Positions 29,320 through 39,109 of a stretch of 64,000 bases of DNA are shown here, one piece after another; position 1 is the first letter of the stretch, and every line of letters starts with the position of its first letter. Made by a program: the position numbers and the translations under genes. Origin of the DNA: Rickettsiales endosymbiont of Stachyamoeba lipophora (GTDB taxonomy: Bacteria; Pseudomonadota; Alphaproteobacteria; Rickettsiales; 33-17). The stretch covers positions 586,156 through 650,155 of the forward strand of contig NZ_CP033611.1 of NCBI RefSeq assembly GCF_003932735.1. The letters run 5' to 3'. The notes under the pieces are model-generated. The model saw only the letters and a program-made list of their open reading frames with translations. It was not told the origin of the DNA and did not search any database.

Positions 29320-29688
29320 TTATTCCTCTGAATCTTTTGATTCTGATTCTGGTGTTGAACCAGTTTTCTTCATAGCCATAACTTCTGAAGGTTCATCTGA
29401 AATGCTTTCAACTTTTATAGTAACTTCTCTCAAAATGTCTTCATTAATTGACATTAATCTACGGATTTCATCCATAGCATTTGAAGGAGCTTCAAGTCCT
29501 AGGAACATATAATGACCCTTACGGCCTTTTTTTATTAAGTATGCTAGGTTTTTTAAACCCCAATATTCTTTTTTAACAAGCTTTCCGCCCATTTCTTCGA
29601 TAATGCTAATATATTTTTCAGCAATCTTTTCAACTTCATTGCTGCTTATGTCTTGACGAGCAATAAATGTAGTTTCGTATAATGACAT
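29320..29688 (-). CDS. rpsF: 30S ribosomal protein S6
   Basis: S6 partners S18 in the 30S platform. I chose ATG 29688 ([11 protein letters not shown]), which gives 122 aa, because a good ribosome binding site (ggaga) sits about 6 bases before it and S6 proteins begin this way. The in-frame ATG at 29712 is less likely. The core has [16 protein letters not shown] and [12 protein letters not shown], then an acidic, Ser-rich C-terminal extension (about 18 residues), a known variable feature of bacterial S6. Confidence 0.95.
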   Translation of the reverse strand: MSLYETTFIARQDISSNEVEKIAEKYISIIEEMGGKLVKKEYWGLKNLAYLIKKGRKGHYMFLGLEAPSNAMDEIRRLMSINEDILREVTIKVESISDEPSEVMAMKKTGSTPESESKDSEE

Positions 29689-29902
29689 CAAATTCTCCAA
29701 GAATTTATCCAAATTTTTTGCTAGAAAGCAATATAATTAAAATTTAATTTTTGGCAAGAGATTAATTGTTAAGAAACAATGTAGCTTACCTGATATAGAA
29801 ATTATCTCTCTAATCAACCTATATTTCATCAAGCAAACGTTTGCCTTTCTTATTAAACTATAAATTATAATAATTCAAGTTAAAACTTGTATATTTAAAA
29901 AA

Positions 29903-30724
29903 TTAATTTTTTACTATTTGGTCTAATGCTTTAAGGGTGGATAATGTCTTCTCTAAGTCGCTTAAATGAAGCATACATTTACCATCACTAGGTGCATTAT
30001 CAGGGTCTTGGTGGGTTTCAATAAATACCGCAGCAACTCCAACCGCCACTGCTGCCCTAGCTAACACTTCTACAAATTCTCTTTGCCCCCCACTTTGGTT
30101 ACCAAGACCACCAGGTTGCTGTACCGAATGAGTAGCATCAAACACGACCGGAATATCCATATCTGCGATAATTTTTAGCGCACGCATATCTGAAACCAAA
30201 GTATTATAACCAAAACTTACTCCTCGCTCAGTAATAAGGTAATTAGGGTTGCCGCTTTGTTCAATTTTATCAACAATATTTTTACTATCCCAAGGTGCCA
30301 TGAATTGACCTTTTTTTACATTAATAACCTTACCAGTTTTAGCAGCAGCTATTAGCAGATCAGTTTGACGGCACAGAAACGCAGGAATTTGCAATATGTC
30401 CACCACAGTAGCCATGATCTCACACTGAGTTTCATTATGCACATCGGTAATAACAGGACATTCAAAAGTATTTTTAATTTCCTCAAATATTTTTAATGAT
30501 TTTTCTAACCCAATACCACGTTCACCTTGAATTGAACTACGATTAGCTTTATCAAAAGAAGTCTTATAGATTAAATTGATGTTTAATCTATCGGTAATTT
30601 GCTTTATTCTTTCTGCCATAAACATAGAATGATCCCGAGATTCCATCTGACAAGGACCCGCGATAAGCGTAAACGGCAAGTTATTTGAGACTTTAAATGT
30701 ACCTAAATTAATTTCTTTAACCAT
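29903..30724 (-). CDS. kdsA: 2-dehydro-3-deoxyphosphooctonate aldolase (Kdo-8-phosphate synthase)
   Basis: KdsA condenses arabinose-5-phosphate with phosphoenolpyruvate to make Kdo-8-phosphate for LPS. The protein (about 273 aa) has [13 protein letters not shown] near its start, [27 protein letters not shown], and [17 protein letters not shown] with [15 protein letters not shown] near the end. I chose ATG 30724, 2 bases after the pyrG stop and behind a gaagg binding site. A TTG at 30733 is in frame. KdsA shows the organism makes Kdo, consistent with waaA and lpxK at 57-60 kb. Confidence 0.96.
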   Translation of the reverse strand: MVKEINLGTFKVSNNLPFTLIAGPCQMESRDHSMFMAERIKQITDRLNINLIYKTSFDKANRSSIQGERGIGLEKSLKIFEEIKNTFECPVITDVHNETQCEIMATVVDILQIPAFLCRQTDLLIAAAKTGKVINVKKGQFMAPWDSKNIVDKIEQSGNPNYLITERGVSFGYNTLVSDMRALKIIADMDIPVVFDATHSVQQPGGLGNQSGGQREFVEVLARAAVAVGVAAVFIETHQDPDNAPSDGKCMLHLSDLEKTLSTLKALDQIVKN

Positions 30725-30726
30725 AA

Positions 30727-32361
30727 TTACCAACCTTCTTTAGCGTGCTCTACACAAGCTGAAACAAAAGATGCGAATAAAGGATGAGGATCAAACGGAC
30801 GAGATTTGAGTTCCGGATGAAATTGCACACCTAAAAACCATTTGTTAGCAGGATATTCTACCATCTCGGGCAACTTACCATTAGGAGATACACCAGAGAA
30901 CAACATACCCTTATTAGTGAGTTGCTCAACATAATTAATATTCACTTCATAGCGATGGCGATGTCTCTCAAAAATTGCTTCTTTACCATAAATCTTATGA
31001 GCAAGCGTACCAGGCGTTATATGACATTCATATCTACCTAAACGCATAGTGCCCCCAAATTGATTAGTATTGGCCTTATGTACAGCACCCAGCTCAGTTT
31101 GCCACTCACTCATCATAGCAACCACTGGCTCAACCGACTGTTTATCAAACTCGGTCGAGTTAGCATTTTCAAGGCCACATAAATTTCGAGCAGCCTCAAT
31201 TACCATCAACTGCATTCCTAAACATATGCCAAAACAAGGAATGTTGTTTAATCTTGCATATTTTATTGCCAATATCTTACCACGAGTACCTTCATCTCCG
31301 AAACCGCCAGGAACTAATATGCCATCTGTATCACTAAGGCGATCCGTAATGTTTTCTTCATTTAAAGTTCTAGCATTAATCCATTTTAAATTCACTTTGG
31401 CATTATTGGTAATACCTGCATGGGACAATGCCTCAATTAATGACTTATAAGCATCTTTTAATTTATTATATTTACCAACTATACCTATGGTAACTTTGCA
31501 TTCTGGTGCATTAATTTTATTAACAATATCTTGCCATATATCAAGCTTAGGCGGGCTATATGACATGTTAAAATATTTTAGCACCTGACGATCTAAGTTG
31601 TATCCGTGTAACGTAATTGGCGCTTGGTAGATGGTAGGAACATCCAATGCCGGAATAACATTTTCACGATCTAAATTACAAAACAACGCTATTTTGTCTA
31701 AAGCGGATTCACTAATTTCTCTATCTGCCCTACATACTAGTATATTAGGTTGTATACCTATTGCTCGCAACTCTTTAACAGAATGTTGGGTGGGCTTAGA
31801 CTTAAGCTCCTTACTGGCCTCAAGATATGGCACTAAAGTTAAATGCATATATAGTATATTTTCGCGTCCGATTTCGTATCTCAGTTGTCTTATCGCTTCC
31901 AGATACGGCATTGCCTCAATATCACCAACAGTTCCACCAATTTCACATAGCATGAAATCCACATTATCCGGATCGTCTAAAATAAATTGTTTAACAAGAT
32001 CGGTAACATGCGGAATCACTTGAACGGTTTTACCTAAATAATCGCCCCTACGTTCCTTTTCTATGAGCTTTGCATAAATTTGGCCGGTAGTGGTATAATC
32101 ACCCTTCTTAGCATCTACTCCGGTAAATCGTTCGTAATGCCCTAAATCTAAATCGGTTTCGATTCCATCCTCAGTAACAAAAACTTCACCATGCTCAAAG
32201 GGGCTCATTGTACCAGGATCAAGATTTAAATAAGGATCCATTTTACGGAGCCTTACTGAATAACCCTGAGCTTGTAACAATGCAGCCAGGCTGGAGGCGG
32301 TGAGCCCTTTACCTAAAGAAGATACTACCCCACCTGTAACAAAAATATATTTCTTGGCCAT
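30727..32361 (-). CDS. pyrG: CTP synthase
   Basis: PyrG aminates UTP to CTP using glutamine. The 544-aa protein has the N-terminal synthetase domain with [19 protein letters not shown] and [15 protein letters not shown] (residues about 5-50) and [18 protein letters not shown] near 140. The C-terminal class I glutaminase has GICLGMQ (Cys near 383) and FHPEL with its His and Glu near 517. The gene overlaps nothing but sits 2 bases before kdsA and 32 bases after secG. Confidence 0.98.
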   Translation of the reverse strand: MAKKYIFVTGGVVSSLGKGLTASSLAALLQAQGYSVRLRKMDPYLNLDPGTMSPFEHGEVFVTEDGIETDLDLGHYERFTGVDAKKGDYTTTGQIYAKLIEKERRGDYLGKTVQVIPHVTDLVKQFILDDPDNVDFMLCEIGGTVGDIEAMPYLEAIRQLRYEIGRENILYMHLTLVPYLEASKELKSKPTQHSVKELRAIGIQPNILVCRADREISESALDKIALFCNLDRENVIPALDVPTIYQAPITLHGYNLDRQVLKYFNMSYSPPKLDIWQDIVNKINAPECKVTIGIVGKYNKLKDAYKSLIEALSHAGITNNAKVNLKWINARTLNEENITDRLSDTDGILVPGGFGDEGTRGKILAIKYARLNNIPCFGICLGMQLMVIEAARNLCGLENANSTEFDKQSVEPVVAMMSEWQTELGAVHKANTNQFGGTMRLGRYECHITPGTLAHKIYGKEAIFERHRHRYEVNINYVEQLTNKGMLFSGVSPNGKLPEMVEYPANKWFLGVQFHPELKSRPFDPHPLFASFVSACVEHAKEGW

Positions 32362-32393
32362 CTAAATCTAAATATTTAAAATTTTTTATCTGT

Positions 32394-32705
32394 TTATTTA
32401 ACGCTTGCAGGCGCTTTTTCGTTTTGTTCTTTATTATTTTGATTTTGTTCAATATGCGAAGTTATGGAATTAGCATGGTGCTTTTTATCCATCACAATTG
32501 ATAAGGCCAGACTGTTAATCATAAAAACAGCAGCAAGTATAGCTGTTGTCTTGCTAAGCAAATTAGTTGCCGATTGAGCGCTTAATATAGCATTATTGCT
32601 ATTACTGCCAAAACCCAAACCCTCGCTTGCTGATTTTTGTAATATTACAATAGCAACTAGCAACACTGCTACCACTATCTGTACTGTAATTAACAAGGTT
32701 ACCAT
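32394..32705 (-). CDS. secG: Protein-export membrane protein SecG
   Basis: SecG assists SecYE in protein export. The 103-aa protein has two membrane helices (about residues 4-24 and 52-72) separated by LQKSASEGLGFGSNSNNA, which matches the QxSxGxG pattern of SecG. A polar C-terminal tail rich in Asn and Lys follows. A strong gagga binding site precedes the ATG. It lies between tpiA and pyrG, 15 bases after tpiA. Confidence 0.93.
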   Translation of the reverse strand: MVTLLITVQIVVAVLLVAIVILQKSASEGLGFGSNSNNAILSAQSATNLLSKTTAILAAVFMINSLALSIVMDKKHHANSITSHIEQNQNNKEQNEKAPASVK

Positions 32706-32720
32706 GTTATTTCCTCGAAT

Positions 32721-33452
32721 TTAAACTAATGATTTTGTTATACAAGTTATTTTATTAATATCCAGCGCGGCTCCGCCTACTAAAAACCCATCAACCGGCC
32801 AGTTTTTTAATTCTAAAATATTTTGCTCATTTACTGAGCCACCATATAGCAATTTAAATTTTTTTTCAAATAAAATGGTTGATTTAGTTTTAAAGCTACT
32901 CACATACTGTTTTATTAAACCAAAAACGTTTTCTATTTTACTGACAGTGGGAATAATCCCGGTACCTATAGACCAGATCGGCTCATAGGCAATAAAAATC
33001 TGCTGGTCTCGATCCATTTCATCTACAGCTGCCATTATAGGCTCTAGCTGGCATTTTAGCACCTCTTCAGTTTTATTACTTTGATACTCTTGTAAATTTT
33101 CTCCAATACATAAAATCGGTGTAATCCCTGCCCGCAAAACATTTAATAATTTGATCTTCAAAATTTCATTATTTTCATCACAATATTTTCTACGCTCCGA
33201 ATGACCGATTAAAACATATTTAACCCCTTGGGTTTTTAAAAATAAAGCACTGACTTCTCCTGTAAAGGCTCCATGAGCATAAGGAATAATAGATACATCT
33301 TGAGCTCCTAGCGTAGAACAATTTTCAAACGAGCCTATTAATGTCATAGGCGGGCACACAATTAAGTTATAATAGCAGGAGAGCTGCTTATAATTTTGAA
33401 CCAATATTTGATCACCATTCATTTTCCAGTTAGCAATTACAATTTTAGTCAT
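32721..33452 (-). CDS. tpiA: Triosephosphate isomerase
   Basis: TpiA interconverts dihydroxyacetone phosphate and glyceraldehyde-3-phosphate. The 243-aa protein has NWKMNG near residue 7 with the catalytic Lys, IGHSERRKYCDE near 82 with the electrophilic His, AYEPIWSIGTG near 152 with the catalytic Glu, and LYGGSVNEQN near 205 for phosphate binding. It heads the tpiA-secG-pyrG-kdsA run and is divergent from the PpiD-like gene. Confidence 0.97.
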   Translation of the reverse strand: MTKIVIANWKMNGDQILVQNYKQLSCYYNLIVCPPMTLIGSFENCSTLGAQDVSIIPYAHGAFTGEVSALFLKTQGVKYVLIGHSERRKYCDENNEILKIKLLNVLRAGITPILCIGENLQEYQSNKTEEVLKCQLEPIMAAVDEMDRDQQIFIAYEPIWSIGTGIIPTVSKIENVFGLIKQYVSSFKTKSTILFEKKFKLLYGGSVNEQNILELKNWPVDGFLVGGAALDINKITCITKSLV

Positions 33453-33527
33453 AAAAAATATTGCCTTAGTTGAGTAATGTATTTATTGTTGTTTGAAATT
33501 TAACCTCAGAATTTAAACTATATCATT

Positions 33528-35066
33528 ATGTTCGCAACTATTAAAAATATCATTATTAAAATATTTCTAAGTATTATAATTTTAAGCTTTGTAATTTGGG
33601 GAATTGGCGACATTGTCAAATCTTGGAATCAAGATTATGTAGCAAAAATAGGCAAGCAAATTATCACTACCCAAGAATTTAAAGAGCAAATTAAACGCGA
33701 GCATGCAAATTTGCAAACTAACTTTGGCACCTCTTTTACCGAAGAGCAAATGAAAAGCCTAGGTTTTTACGATTACGTATTAAATAAAATGATTCAAAAA
33801 ATTCTGATTAAAAAAACTGCAGAAGATTTAGGTTTAAAACTACCTCAAGCCAAAATTGCTGAAATTATTTCCCAAGATCCAAATTTTTTTACTGAAGGAA
33901 AATTTGATAGTGCTAAATTTAAGCAATTTGTACATCTAAATCACTTAACAGAACGCGAACTAAGCAAAATTATTAATGATCAAATTATTACAAAATTACT
34001 CGTAGATTTACTAACCAGCGTGGAAATTAATATTCCTGATTATCCTAAATACTTAGCAATGTTTGAAAAACATAGTAGAACTGTAGATTTACACCATATT
34101 AAAGGTAGCGAAATAATTAAAAACAACCTTACTGATGAACAGTTAAAGCAATTTTATGATCAAAATAAATTTCTTTTCCTTAGCGAAGAATTACGTGATT
34201 ATAAATTCGCCACCATTGATCATAAACAAATTACTGAGACAATTAAAATTAGCGATGTAGAGTTAAAAGCTCTATATAAAAATCGTGGATATGATGACCG
34301 TAAAAAAAGCTTTAAAGATCTTCAATCACAGCTACAAAAACAACTTACCTCCCAAAAATTAGAAGAAAAACTCGAGGAATTAAAAAATAATATTGAAGAT
34401 GCAATTGCCAGCGGAGCCCATATAGAAGAAATTGCTAAAGAACACGAGCTACTAATTACTAGTTTAGATGATCACAAAAGAAATCATAAAGATCTTATAA
34501 ACAACAAAGCTTTTGCTTTAAGTACCGATAATCCTATTGAACTTTTTTATGATGACAAGAATAACAAATATGTGATCATCGAACTCACTCAAATTGTTGA
34601 ACCTACCCCAAAAGCTTTTGAATTAGTAAAATCTGAAATAAAAGAACTAGCTGAAAAAAGGTTGATGGAAGCAACAGCCCAACAAATTTATCATAAAACT
34701 CGTGAACTACTCACCCAAAATAAAGAAATTAATCAAAAAGAATTAGGGATACACGGAGTTGAGAAAAATGTAACTCTACAGGCAGATGGTTTAAATTTAA
34801 AGACCAGCATTCCTCAAGATTTAGTTTTAAATATATTTAAAGTCAAAAAGCACGAAATAACTAACTTAACTACCAGTGATGGAAAAAACTTTTATTTTGC
34901 CAAATTAAACAAGGTTAATCTAAATAACCGCACTCCTAGCAAAGAGGAATTAGAAGCTTTAAAGCAGCAACTTGAAGTCGAACTGAAAAATGAAATATTT
35001 GAGCTTTATACTAATTATGCTAAAAAGGAATATAAGGTAAAAATTAATTATCAGCATTTACGATAA
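33528..35066 (+). CDS. PpiD-like periplasmic folding protein (SurA_N-type)
   Basis: This 512-aa protein has an N-terminal membrane anchor (about residues 10-28) followed by FVIWGIGDIVKSW and KIGKQIITTQEFKEQI, the N-terminal signature of alphaproteobacterial PpiD/SurA-N proteins. The body is highly helical and charged. The C-terminal half has a NKYVIIELTQIVEPTPKAFELVKSEI segment that normally follows the PPIase core. The rotamase (parvulin) core is not recognisable by eye, so the protein may act as a chaperone rather than an isomerase. PpiD works near the Sec translocon exit, which fits its position beside secG. Confidence 0.75.
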   Translation: MFATIKNIIIKIFLSIIILSFVIWGIGDIVKSWNQDYVAKIGKQIITTQEFKEQIKREHANLQTNFGTSFTEEQMKSLGFYDYVLNKMIQKILIKKTAEDLGLKLPQAKIAEIISQDPNFFTEGKFDSAKFKQFVHLNHLTERELSKIINDQIITKLLVDLLTSVEINIPDYPKYLAMFEKHSRTVDLHHIKGSEIIKNNLTDEQLKQFYDQNKFLFLSEELRDYKFATIDHKQITETIKISDVELKALYKNRGYDDRKKSFKDLQSQLQKQLTSQKLEEKLEELKNNIEDAIASGAHIEEIAKEHELLITSLDDHKRNHKDLINNKAFALSTDNPIELFYDDKNNKYVIIELTQIVEPTPKAFELVKSEIKELAEKRLMEATAQQIYHKTRELLTQNKEINQKELGIHGVEKNVTLQADGLNLKTSIPQDLVLNIFKVKKHEITNLTTSDGKNFYFAKLNKVNLNNRTPSKEELEALKQQLEVELKNEIFELYTNYAKKEYKVKINYQHLR

Positions 35067-35102
35067 TTCTTTTAAAAGAATTGTAGCAGATAGCTAGCTT
35101 TC

Positions 35103-35693
35103 ATGAATAAATTGTTAATTATAGATAATTATGATTCTTTTACGTTTAACTTAGTAGCTCTATGTGAGCAACAAAACTACCAAGCTACAGTTATTAGGAA
35201 TGACGATCTTAAAAGCTTTAAACAACATATATATACTGCTCAAGCCATTATAGTATCTCCAGGGCCTTCAATTCCTCAAAATGCTAAGCTAGCACTTGAT
35301 GCAATTGATTATGCAGCACAACATACTATACCATTACTGGGCGTATGCCTGGGCCACCAAGCTATCGGTTATTATTTTGGTGGCAATGTTATTAAAGCGC
35401 CTTTTCCTATGCATGGGAAAGAGTCTCATATTAATTTAACCCCAAGTATATTATGGCAGAATCTGCATAACACTATTCAGGTTTGCCGGTATCATTCTTT
35501 AATCATTGAAGCAAAATCATTACCTAAAACCTTAAGAATCAACTCCCTAACTATACAGGATAATTTGATTATGGGCATTGAACATCATAACCTTCCGATC
35601 TTTGGAATACAATTTCATCCAGAAAGTATAGCAACCCCTTTTGGTCCTATGATAATGAATAATTTTTTACAACTAGCACATAAGCCCAGATAA
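35103..35693 (+). CDS. pabA: Glutamine amidotransferase subunit of aminodeoxychorismate/anthranilate synthase
   Basis: This 196-aa class I amidotransferase supplies ammonia to a chorismate-using partner. It has IIDNYDSFTFNL at the N-terminus, GVCLGHQAIG with the nucleophile Cys near residue 80, MHGKESHI near 104, and FHPESIATPFG with the His and Glu of the triad near 172. PabA and TrpG cannot be told apart by this sequence alone. I favour PabA because a dihydropterin-type SDR is in the window and tryptophan synthesis is rare in this group. The synthase partner gene is not in the window. Confidence 0.85.
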   Translation: MNKLLIIDNYDSFTFNLVALCEQQNYQATVIRNDDLKSFKQHIYTAQAIIVSPGPSIPQNAKLALDAIDYAAQHTIPLLGVCLGHQAIGYYFGGNVIKAPFPMHGKESHINLTPSILWQNLHNTIQVCRYHSLIIEAKSLPKTLRINSLTIQDNLIMGIEHHNLPIFGIQFHPESIATPFGPMIMNNFLQLAHKPR

Positions 35694-35710
35694 AAGTTTG
35701 CTAAGCCTTA

Positions 35711-36367
35711 CTATTGTTCGCTAGAGTGAGCCAGCTCTATTAAAATTTCGTTCCTTTTAATTTTGTTAGTGGTCCATAATGGATCATAAAATATAAAAAT
35801 AGGAGCACCTTGAGTTTGAATGTTCTGCTGTTGTACAAAATTTTCTAGTTTTTGTAATTGAGCTAAAAAATTTTCGTCGTTATTAATTCCGTTAAATTTT
35901 ATTGCTACCATATCTCGTTCGGACAGCTCAAATAATTTAATACGTTCATCAAGGGGCTTGGGTAACAGTTCAAACTGATACTTTTGTGGTATCATAAAAC
36001 GGATCGCCCATACTTTATTAGGATTTTCAGTAAAAATGTCTACAGCATTAAGATATCTATCACCAATTTGCTGGGCTACTGGCAGTGTCATCTCTATGGC
36101 TACTTTTTCTTGATTATTACCTAATATATAATCACTTAGTAGATCATAACCTTGAATTAATGCGTCCTTTCGTTCACTCGTAATATTTACTTCGGCTATA
36201 ATAAGCGGCTGGTATTTACGAATTTCTATATCATTCAAAGATTTAACTACTATATATTTAGGTTGCTCAACATGAGATATCATTAGCGCAAAGCTTCCTA
36301 GTGAAATTAAAAGAATAACAATGGTAATAACTATAAAAAATGTTGCATTATTTACTTGAACTCTCAT
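35711..36367 (-). CDS. SOUL-family heme-binding-like protein
   Basis: This 218-aa protein has an N-terminal membrane anchor (about residues 9-30) and a SOUL/HBP domain. The domain pattern is EIRKYQPLIIAEV, then LSDYILGNN and IEMTLPVAQQ. WAIRFMIPQKYQFELLPKPLDERIKLFE follows, with a C-terminal FYDPLWTTNKIKRNEI. SOUL proteins bind heme or tetrapyrroles in some lineages, but the bacterial role is unknown. It overlaps msrA by 20 bases on the same strand, so msrB-msrA-SOUL is likely a single transcript for oxidative damage or heme handling at the envelope. Confidence 0.82.
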   Translation of the reverse strand: MRVQVNNATFFIVITIVILLISLGSFALMISHVEQPKYIVVKSLNDIEIRKYQPLIIAEVNITSERKDALIQGYDLLSDYILGNNQEKVAIEMTLPVAQQIGDRYLNAVDIFTENPNKVWAIRFMIPQKYQFELLPKPLDERIKLFELSERDMVAIKFNGINNDENFLAQLQKLENFVQQQNIQTQGAPIFIFYDPLWTTNKIKRNEILIELAHSSEQ

Positions 36368-36962
36368 AATTTCCCCATAATTCCTTCAGCCTCATTGTTC
36401 TACCGCTTCCATGCTTATATAACTCATAACGAGTTGGGTTAGTTTTGTAATAATTCTGGTGATAATTCTCAGCAAGATAAAAAATACTAGCCTGTTTGAT
36501 TTCTGTAACCACCTCGTGGTTAAGTTTAGTAGCTATTTCTCTTTTGGATTTTTCAGCCAGGTCTTTTTGAGTTTGGTTATAATAAAATATATATGTTTTA
36601 TATTGATTGCCCACATCAGCAAATTGACCTGCACTATCCACCGGGTCAATACTACGCCAATATACTGATAACAATTCTTGGAAGCCTATCTGTTTAGGAT
36701 CATACATAACCAATACTGCTTCCACATGACCTGTATTACCATGGCAAACTTGCTCATAATTCGGGCTGACATCCTCCCCTCCAGTATAACCCACTTGGGT
36801 CTCTACCACCCCTTCAATGCTATCAAAGACTGCTTGAGTACACCAAAAACATCCACCAGCAAAGATTACCTGCTCATAATTTTTTTGCTTATCTTCCATA
36901 GCATGACTCAGATTTATAATTAATAATAACATGCTCACCCTACATGTTAAAAAATGCTTCAT
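36348..36962 (-). CDS. msrA: Peptide methionine sulfoxide reductase MsrA
   Basis: MsrA reduces methionine-S-sulfoxide. The 204-aa protein has an N-terminal hydrophobic signal-like stretch (about residues 9-20) and GGCFWC with the catalytic Cys38. The family patterns VETQVGYTGG and NYEQVCHGNTGHVEAV follow, with YHQNYY near the C-terminus. The leader suggests export to the periplasm, unlike most cytosolic MsrA. It overlaps msrB by 4 bases and the SOUL gene by 20. Confidence 0.95.
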   Translation of the reverse strand: MKHFLTCRVSMLLLIINLSHAMEDKQKNYEQVIFAGGCFWCTQAVFDSIEGVVETQVGYTGGEDVSPNYEQVCHGNTGHVEAVLVMYDPKQIGFQELLSVYWRSIDPVDSAGQFADVGNQYKTYIFYYNQTQKDLAEKSKREIATKLNHEVVTEIKQASIFYLAENYHQNYYKTNPTRYELYKHGSGRTMRLKELWGNYESSSK

Positions 36963-37342
36963 TGCTCTTCCTTAAAGCTTAATGCAATTGAGTTTATACA
37001 ATATCTTAAGTTAGTAGGCTCAGGTCCATCAGTAAAAAGATGCCCCAAATGAGCATTACATCGTGAACACAACAGCTCCAATCGATTTAAACCATGGCGT
37101 AAATCTTTTTGCTTTTTAATTGCATTATCATTTATAGCTTGCCAAAAGCTTGGCCATCCGCTTCCCGAATCATATTTTTGTTCTGACTTAAATAGAATCT
37201 GATTACAGCAAATGCAATGATAGATACCTTTGGCAAAATGCTTGTTGTATTTTCCAGAAAAAGGTGGCTCTGTACCTTTAAGCCAGCATACTTCGTATAC
37301 TGCCTTAGGTAATATCTTTTTCCATTGAGCATGATTATCCAT
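36959..37342 (-). CDS. msrB: Peptide methionine sulfoxide reductase MsrB
   Basis: MsrB reduces methionine-R-sulfoxide. The 127-aa protein has zinc-binding cysteines at 43, 46, 92 and 95, GSGWPSFW near 60-67, and RYCINS with the catalytic Cys115. Resolving-Cys usage cannot be read with certainty. It is first of a three-gene run with msrA and a SOUL protein. There is no signal peptide, so it may be cytosolic even though msrA looks exported. Confidence 0.95.
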   Translation of the reverse strand: MDNHAQWKKILPKAVYEVCWLKGTEPPFSGKYNKHFAKGIYHCICCNQILFKSEQKYDSGSGWPSFWQAINDNAIKKQKDLRHGLNRLELLCSRCNAHLGHLFTDGPEPTNLRYCINSIALSFKEEQ

Positions 37343-37515
37343 AAAGCCTGCCTCTATATTATTTGAATGTATAATATGAAAATTTTTAAAATAGTTTAAT
37401 TTAGAAAATCTTTCACGTTGGCAGGCAAAGCGCCATAAAAAATACTACAGTAGAAAACTAGATTGTTATCTTGAGATTATCTCATAATGATGGATTAAAA
37501 AAAGCAATATGGACC

Positions 37516-37974
37516 TTATAAATTAAGCTTTTTTATTTCATCTAAAGTATGATGAAATTCCAAGCTTATATCCAGGTGACCCACCAAGCTTTCATAGGAA
37601 ATTAGCTTATTACTTTTAAGCTTTTCTACCCCATCTTTACCAATTATAATTATTGCAAACTCATCAGGGTTAACTTTAAAGTATTTGTAGAATGGCTTTG
37701 TAAATAAATGTGGCTTTGTTTCCTTATTGATAACTATTCTATCATTATGTACTAATTTCCATTGAACCAATTCAGCATTACGAATCTCAGGTAAAATATG
37801 ATTAATAATTTTTTGCTGTTTTACAAATTGCTCATCATTTTCGACCGGAGCAAAAATTAATACTAAATTTTTTTGCCATAAATATTTTTCTAATACAGAC
37901 TTAACATCAATTTGCGTACACGACACAATAATCAATATTATAACCATTGTTACTAATAAATTTTTAAACAACAC
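37516..37974 (-). CDS. DUF4174-type lipoprotein
   Basis: This 152-aa protein has a lipoprotein signal (hydrophobic residues about 5-17, lipobox IIVSC). A small thioredoxin-like domain follows, starting KYLWQKNLVLIFAP, with QQKIINHIL, then KYFKVNPDEFAIIIIGKDGVEKL and a C-terminal LVGHLD. This pattern fits DUF4174, a domain of unknown function, usually periplasmic and without a CxxC active site. It stands alone with AT-rich flanks. The proposed family is from memory and should be checked. Confidence 0.65.
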   Translation of the reverse strand: MLFKNLLVTMVIILIIVSCTQIDVKSVLEKYLWQKNLVLIFAPVENDEQFVKQQKIINHILPEIRNAELVQWKLVHNDRIVINKETKPHLFTKPFYKYFKVNPDEFAIIIIGKDGVEKLKSNKLISYESLVGHLDISLEFHHTLDEIKKLNL

Positions 37975-38100
37975 TGTTACTAAAATCTTTTTAAAAAATT
38001 ATATTACATTTACAGGATAGACCTGCATGCATATATAGACTGATACTAAGAAAATATTTTTAATTTGCAACTACGATTAAAATTTTTAATTAAACATTTA

Positions 38101-38874
38101 TTATTTACTAGGCATAACCATAGCTTCATAATTTTCTATTATGTGCTGGGCTAAGGCTTTCACTTTAAGATTATAAGCAATAAACGGATTATTAAGAAAG
38201 CCTGGCTTATTATATTTTACTGGCTCGCGGGTTACTAGATCGATAATCTCATAGCCAAGAGAATTAAGTATAGCATGTCCTGCAGCTATATCCCATTCTT
38301 TACACGGAGCAAATCTTAGGTACAAATCTATATTACCTTTAGCAAGCTCTATAAATTTTAATGCTGAGCCCATATAAGTTACTTCATAAGTGTTGTTACC
38401 CATTGTTTGATCAAGCAGTTCTTTTTCTCTGCTATTATGACTTTTGCTAATGCTTACTTGCCATTTAGGATTCTGATGCGGTTTATTAAACTGCTCAATA
38501 TTTTCACTACTAAAAATTTGAGCTGTAACCGGATTATAAATAAAACCTCTAGTTGCCTGGTTGTTCTCAATTAAACTCAAACAAATACAAAATTCATCGC
38601 TTTTTTTAATAAATTCTTTGGTGCCATCCAATGGATCTAAAATCCAAAAACTATTTAAAGTATTTTGATTAAACTCTTGATAGTTCTCTTCGCTAACAAT
38701 TGGCACTTCAGTAATAGTGGCAAGCTTTTTACAGATAAAATCACTAGTTTCAATATCCGCAAGCGTTACCGGGGAATTATCACTCTTACTGGCCACTTGT
38801 ACTTCACCTTGATAGTGTTTTAATAGAATATTACCCGCTTCTTGTAAAATTTCTATAATCTGATTATGAATCAT
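38101..38874 (-). CDS. cysQ: 3'(2'),5'-bisphosphate nucleotidase CysQ
   Basis: CysQ removes the 3'-phosphate from adenosine 3',5'-bisphosphate, a by-product of sulfate assimilation and of 4'-phosphopantetheine transfer. The 257-aa protein is an inositol-monophosphatase-fold enzyme. It has SEEN near residue 62, ILDPLDGTKEFIKKSDEFCICLSLI near 80-105 (metal-binding Asp residues and the CysQ-type Lys-Glu-Phe), and EWDIAAGHAIL near 196. The KEFIK variant supports CysQ over plain inositol monophosphatase. It is monocistronic. Confidence 0.88.
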   Translation of the reverse strand: MIHNQIIEILQEAGNILLKHYQGEVQVASKSDNSPVTLADIETSDFICKKLATITEVPIVSEENYQEFNQNTLNSFWILDPLDGTKEFIKKSDEFCICLSLIENNQATRGFIYNPVTAQIFSSENIEQFNKPHQNPKWQVSISKSHNSREKELLDQTMGNNTYEVTYMGSALKFIELAKGNIDLYLRFAPCKEWDIAAGHAILNSLGYEIIDLVTREPVKYNKPGFLNNPFIAYNLKVKALAQHIIENYEAMVMPSK

Positions 38875-39109
38875 TACGTCCTTTAAAAATATTGTTAGTG
38901 GCTTGTTTCAGTAAAGGGTCTTGCATAAAGCTATTTGGTAATATTTACGTTACGACTTTAAAAAGCAATACATTTTTGAAATAGCGCTGCTATCATCCAT
39001 ACACAAATTTGCTCATTTCTTTCATTTACTGGATAACACAGGATTTTTTATAAGAAAGCAACAAATCTTATTAAAAAACAGATGATTTAGACGCAGCTCA
39101 AAAATCAAA

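Noticed and set aside
31070-32023. Two plus-strand frames of over 120 codons
   Set aside because: They are shadows of pyrG on the opposite strand.
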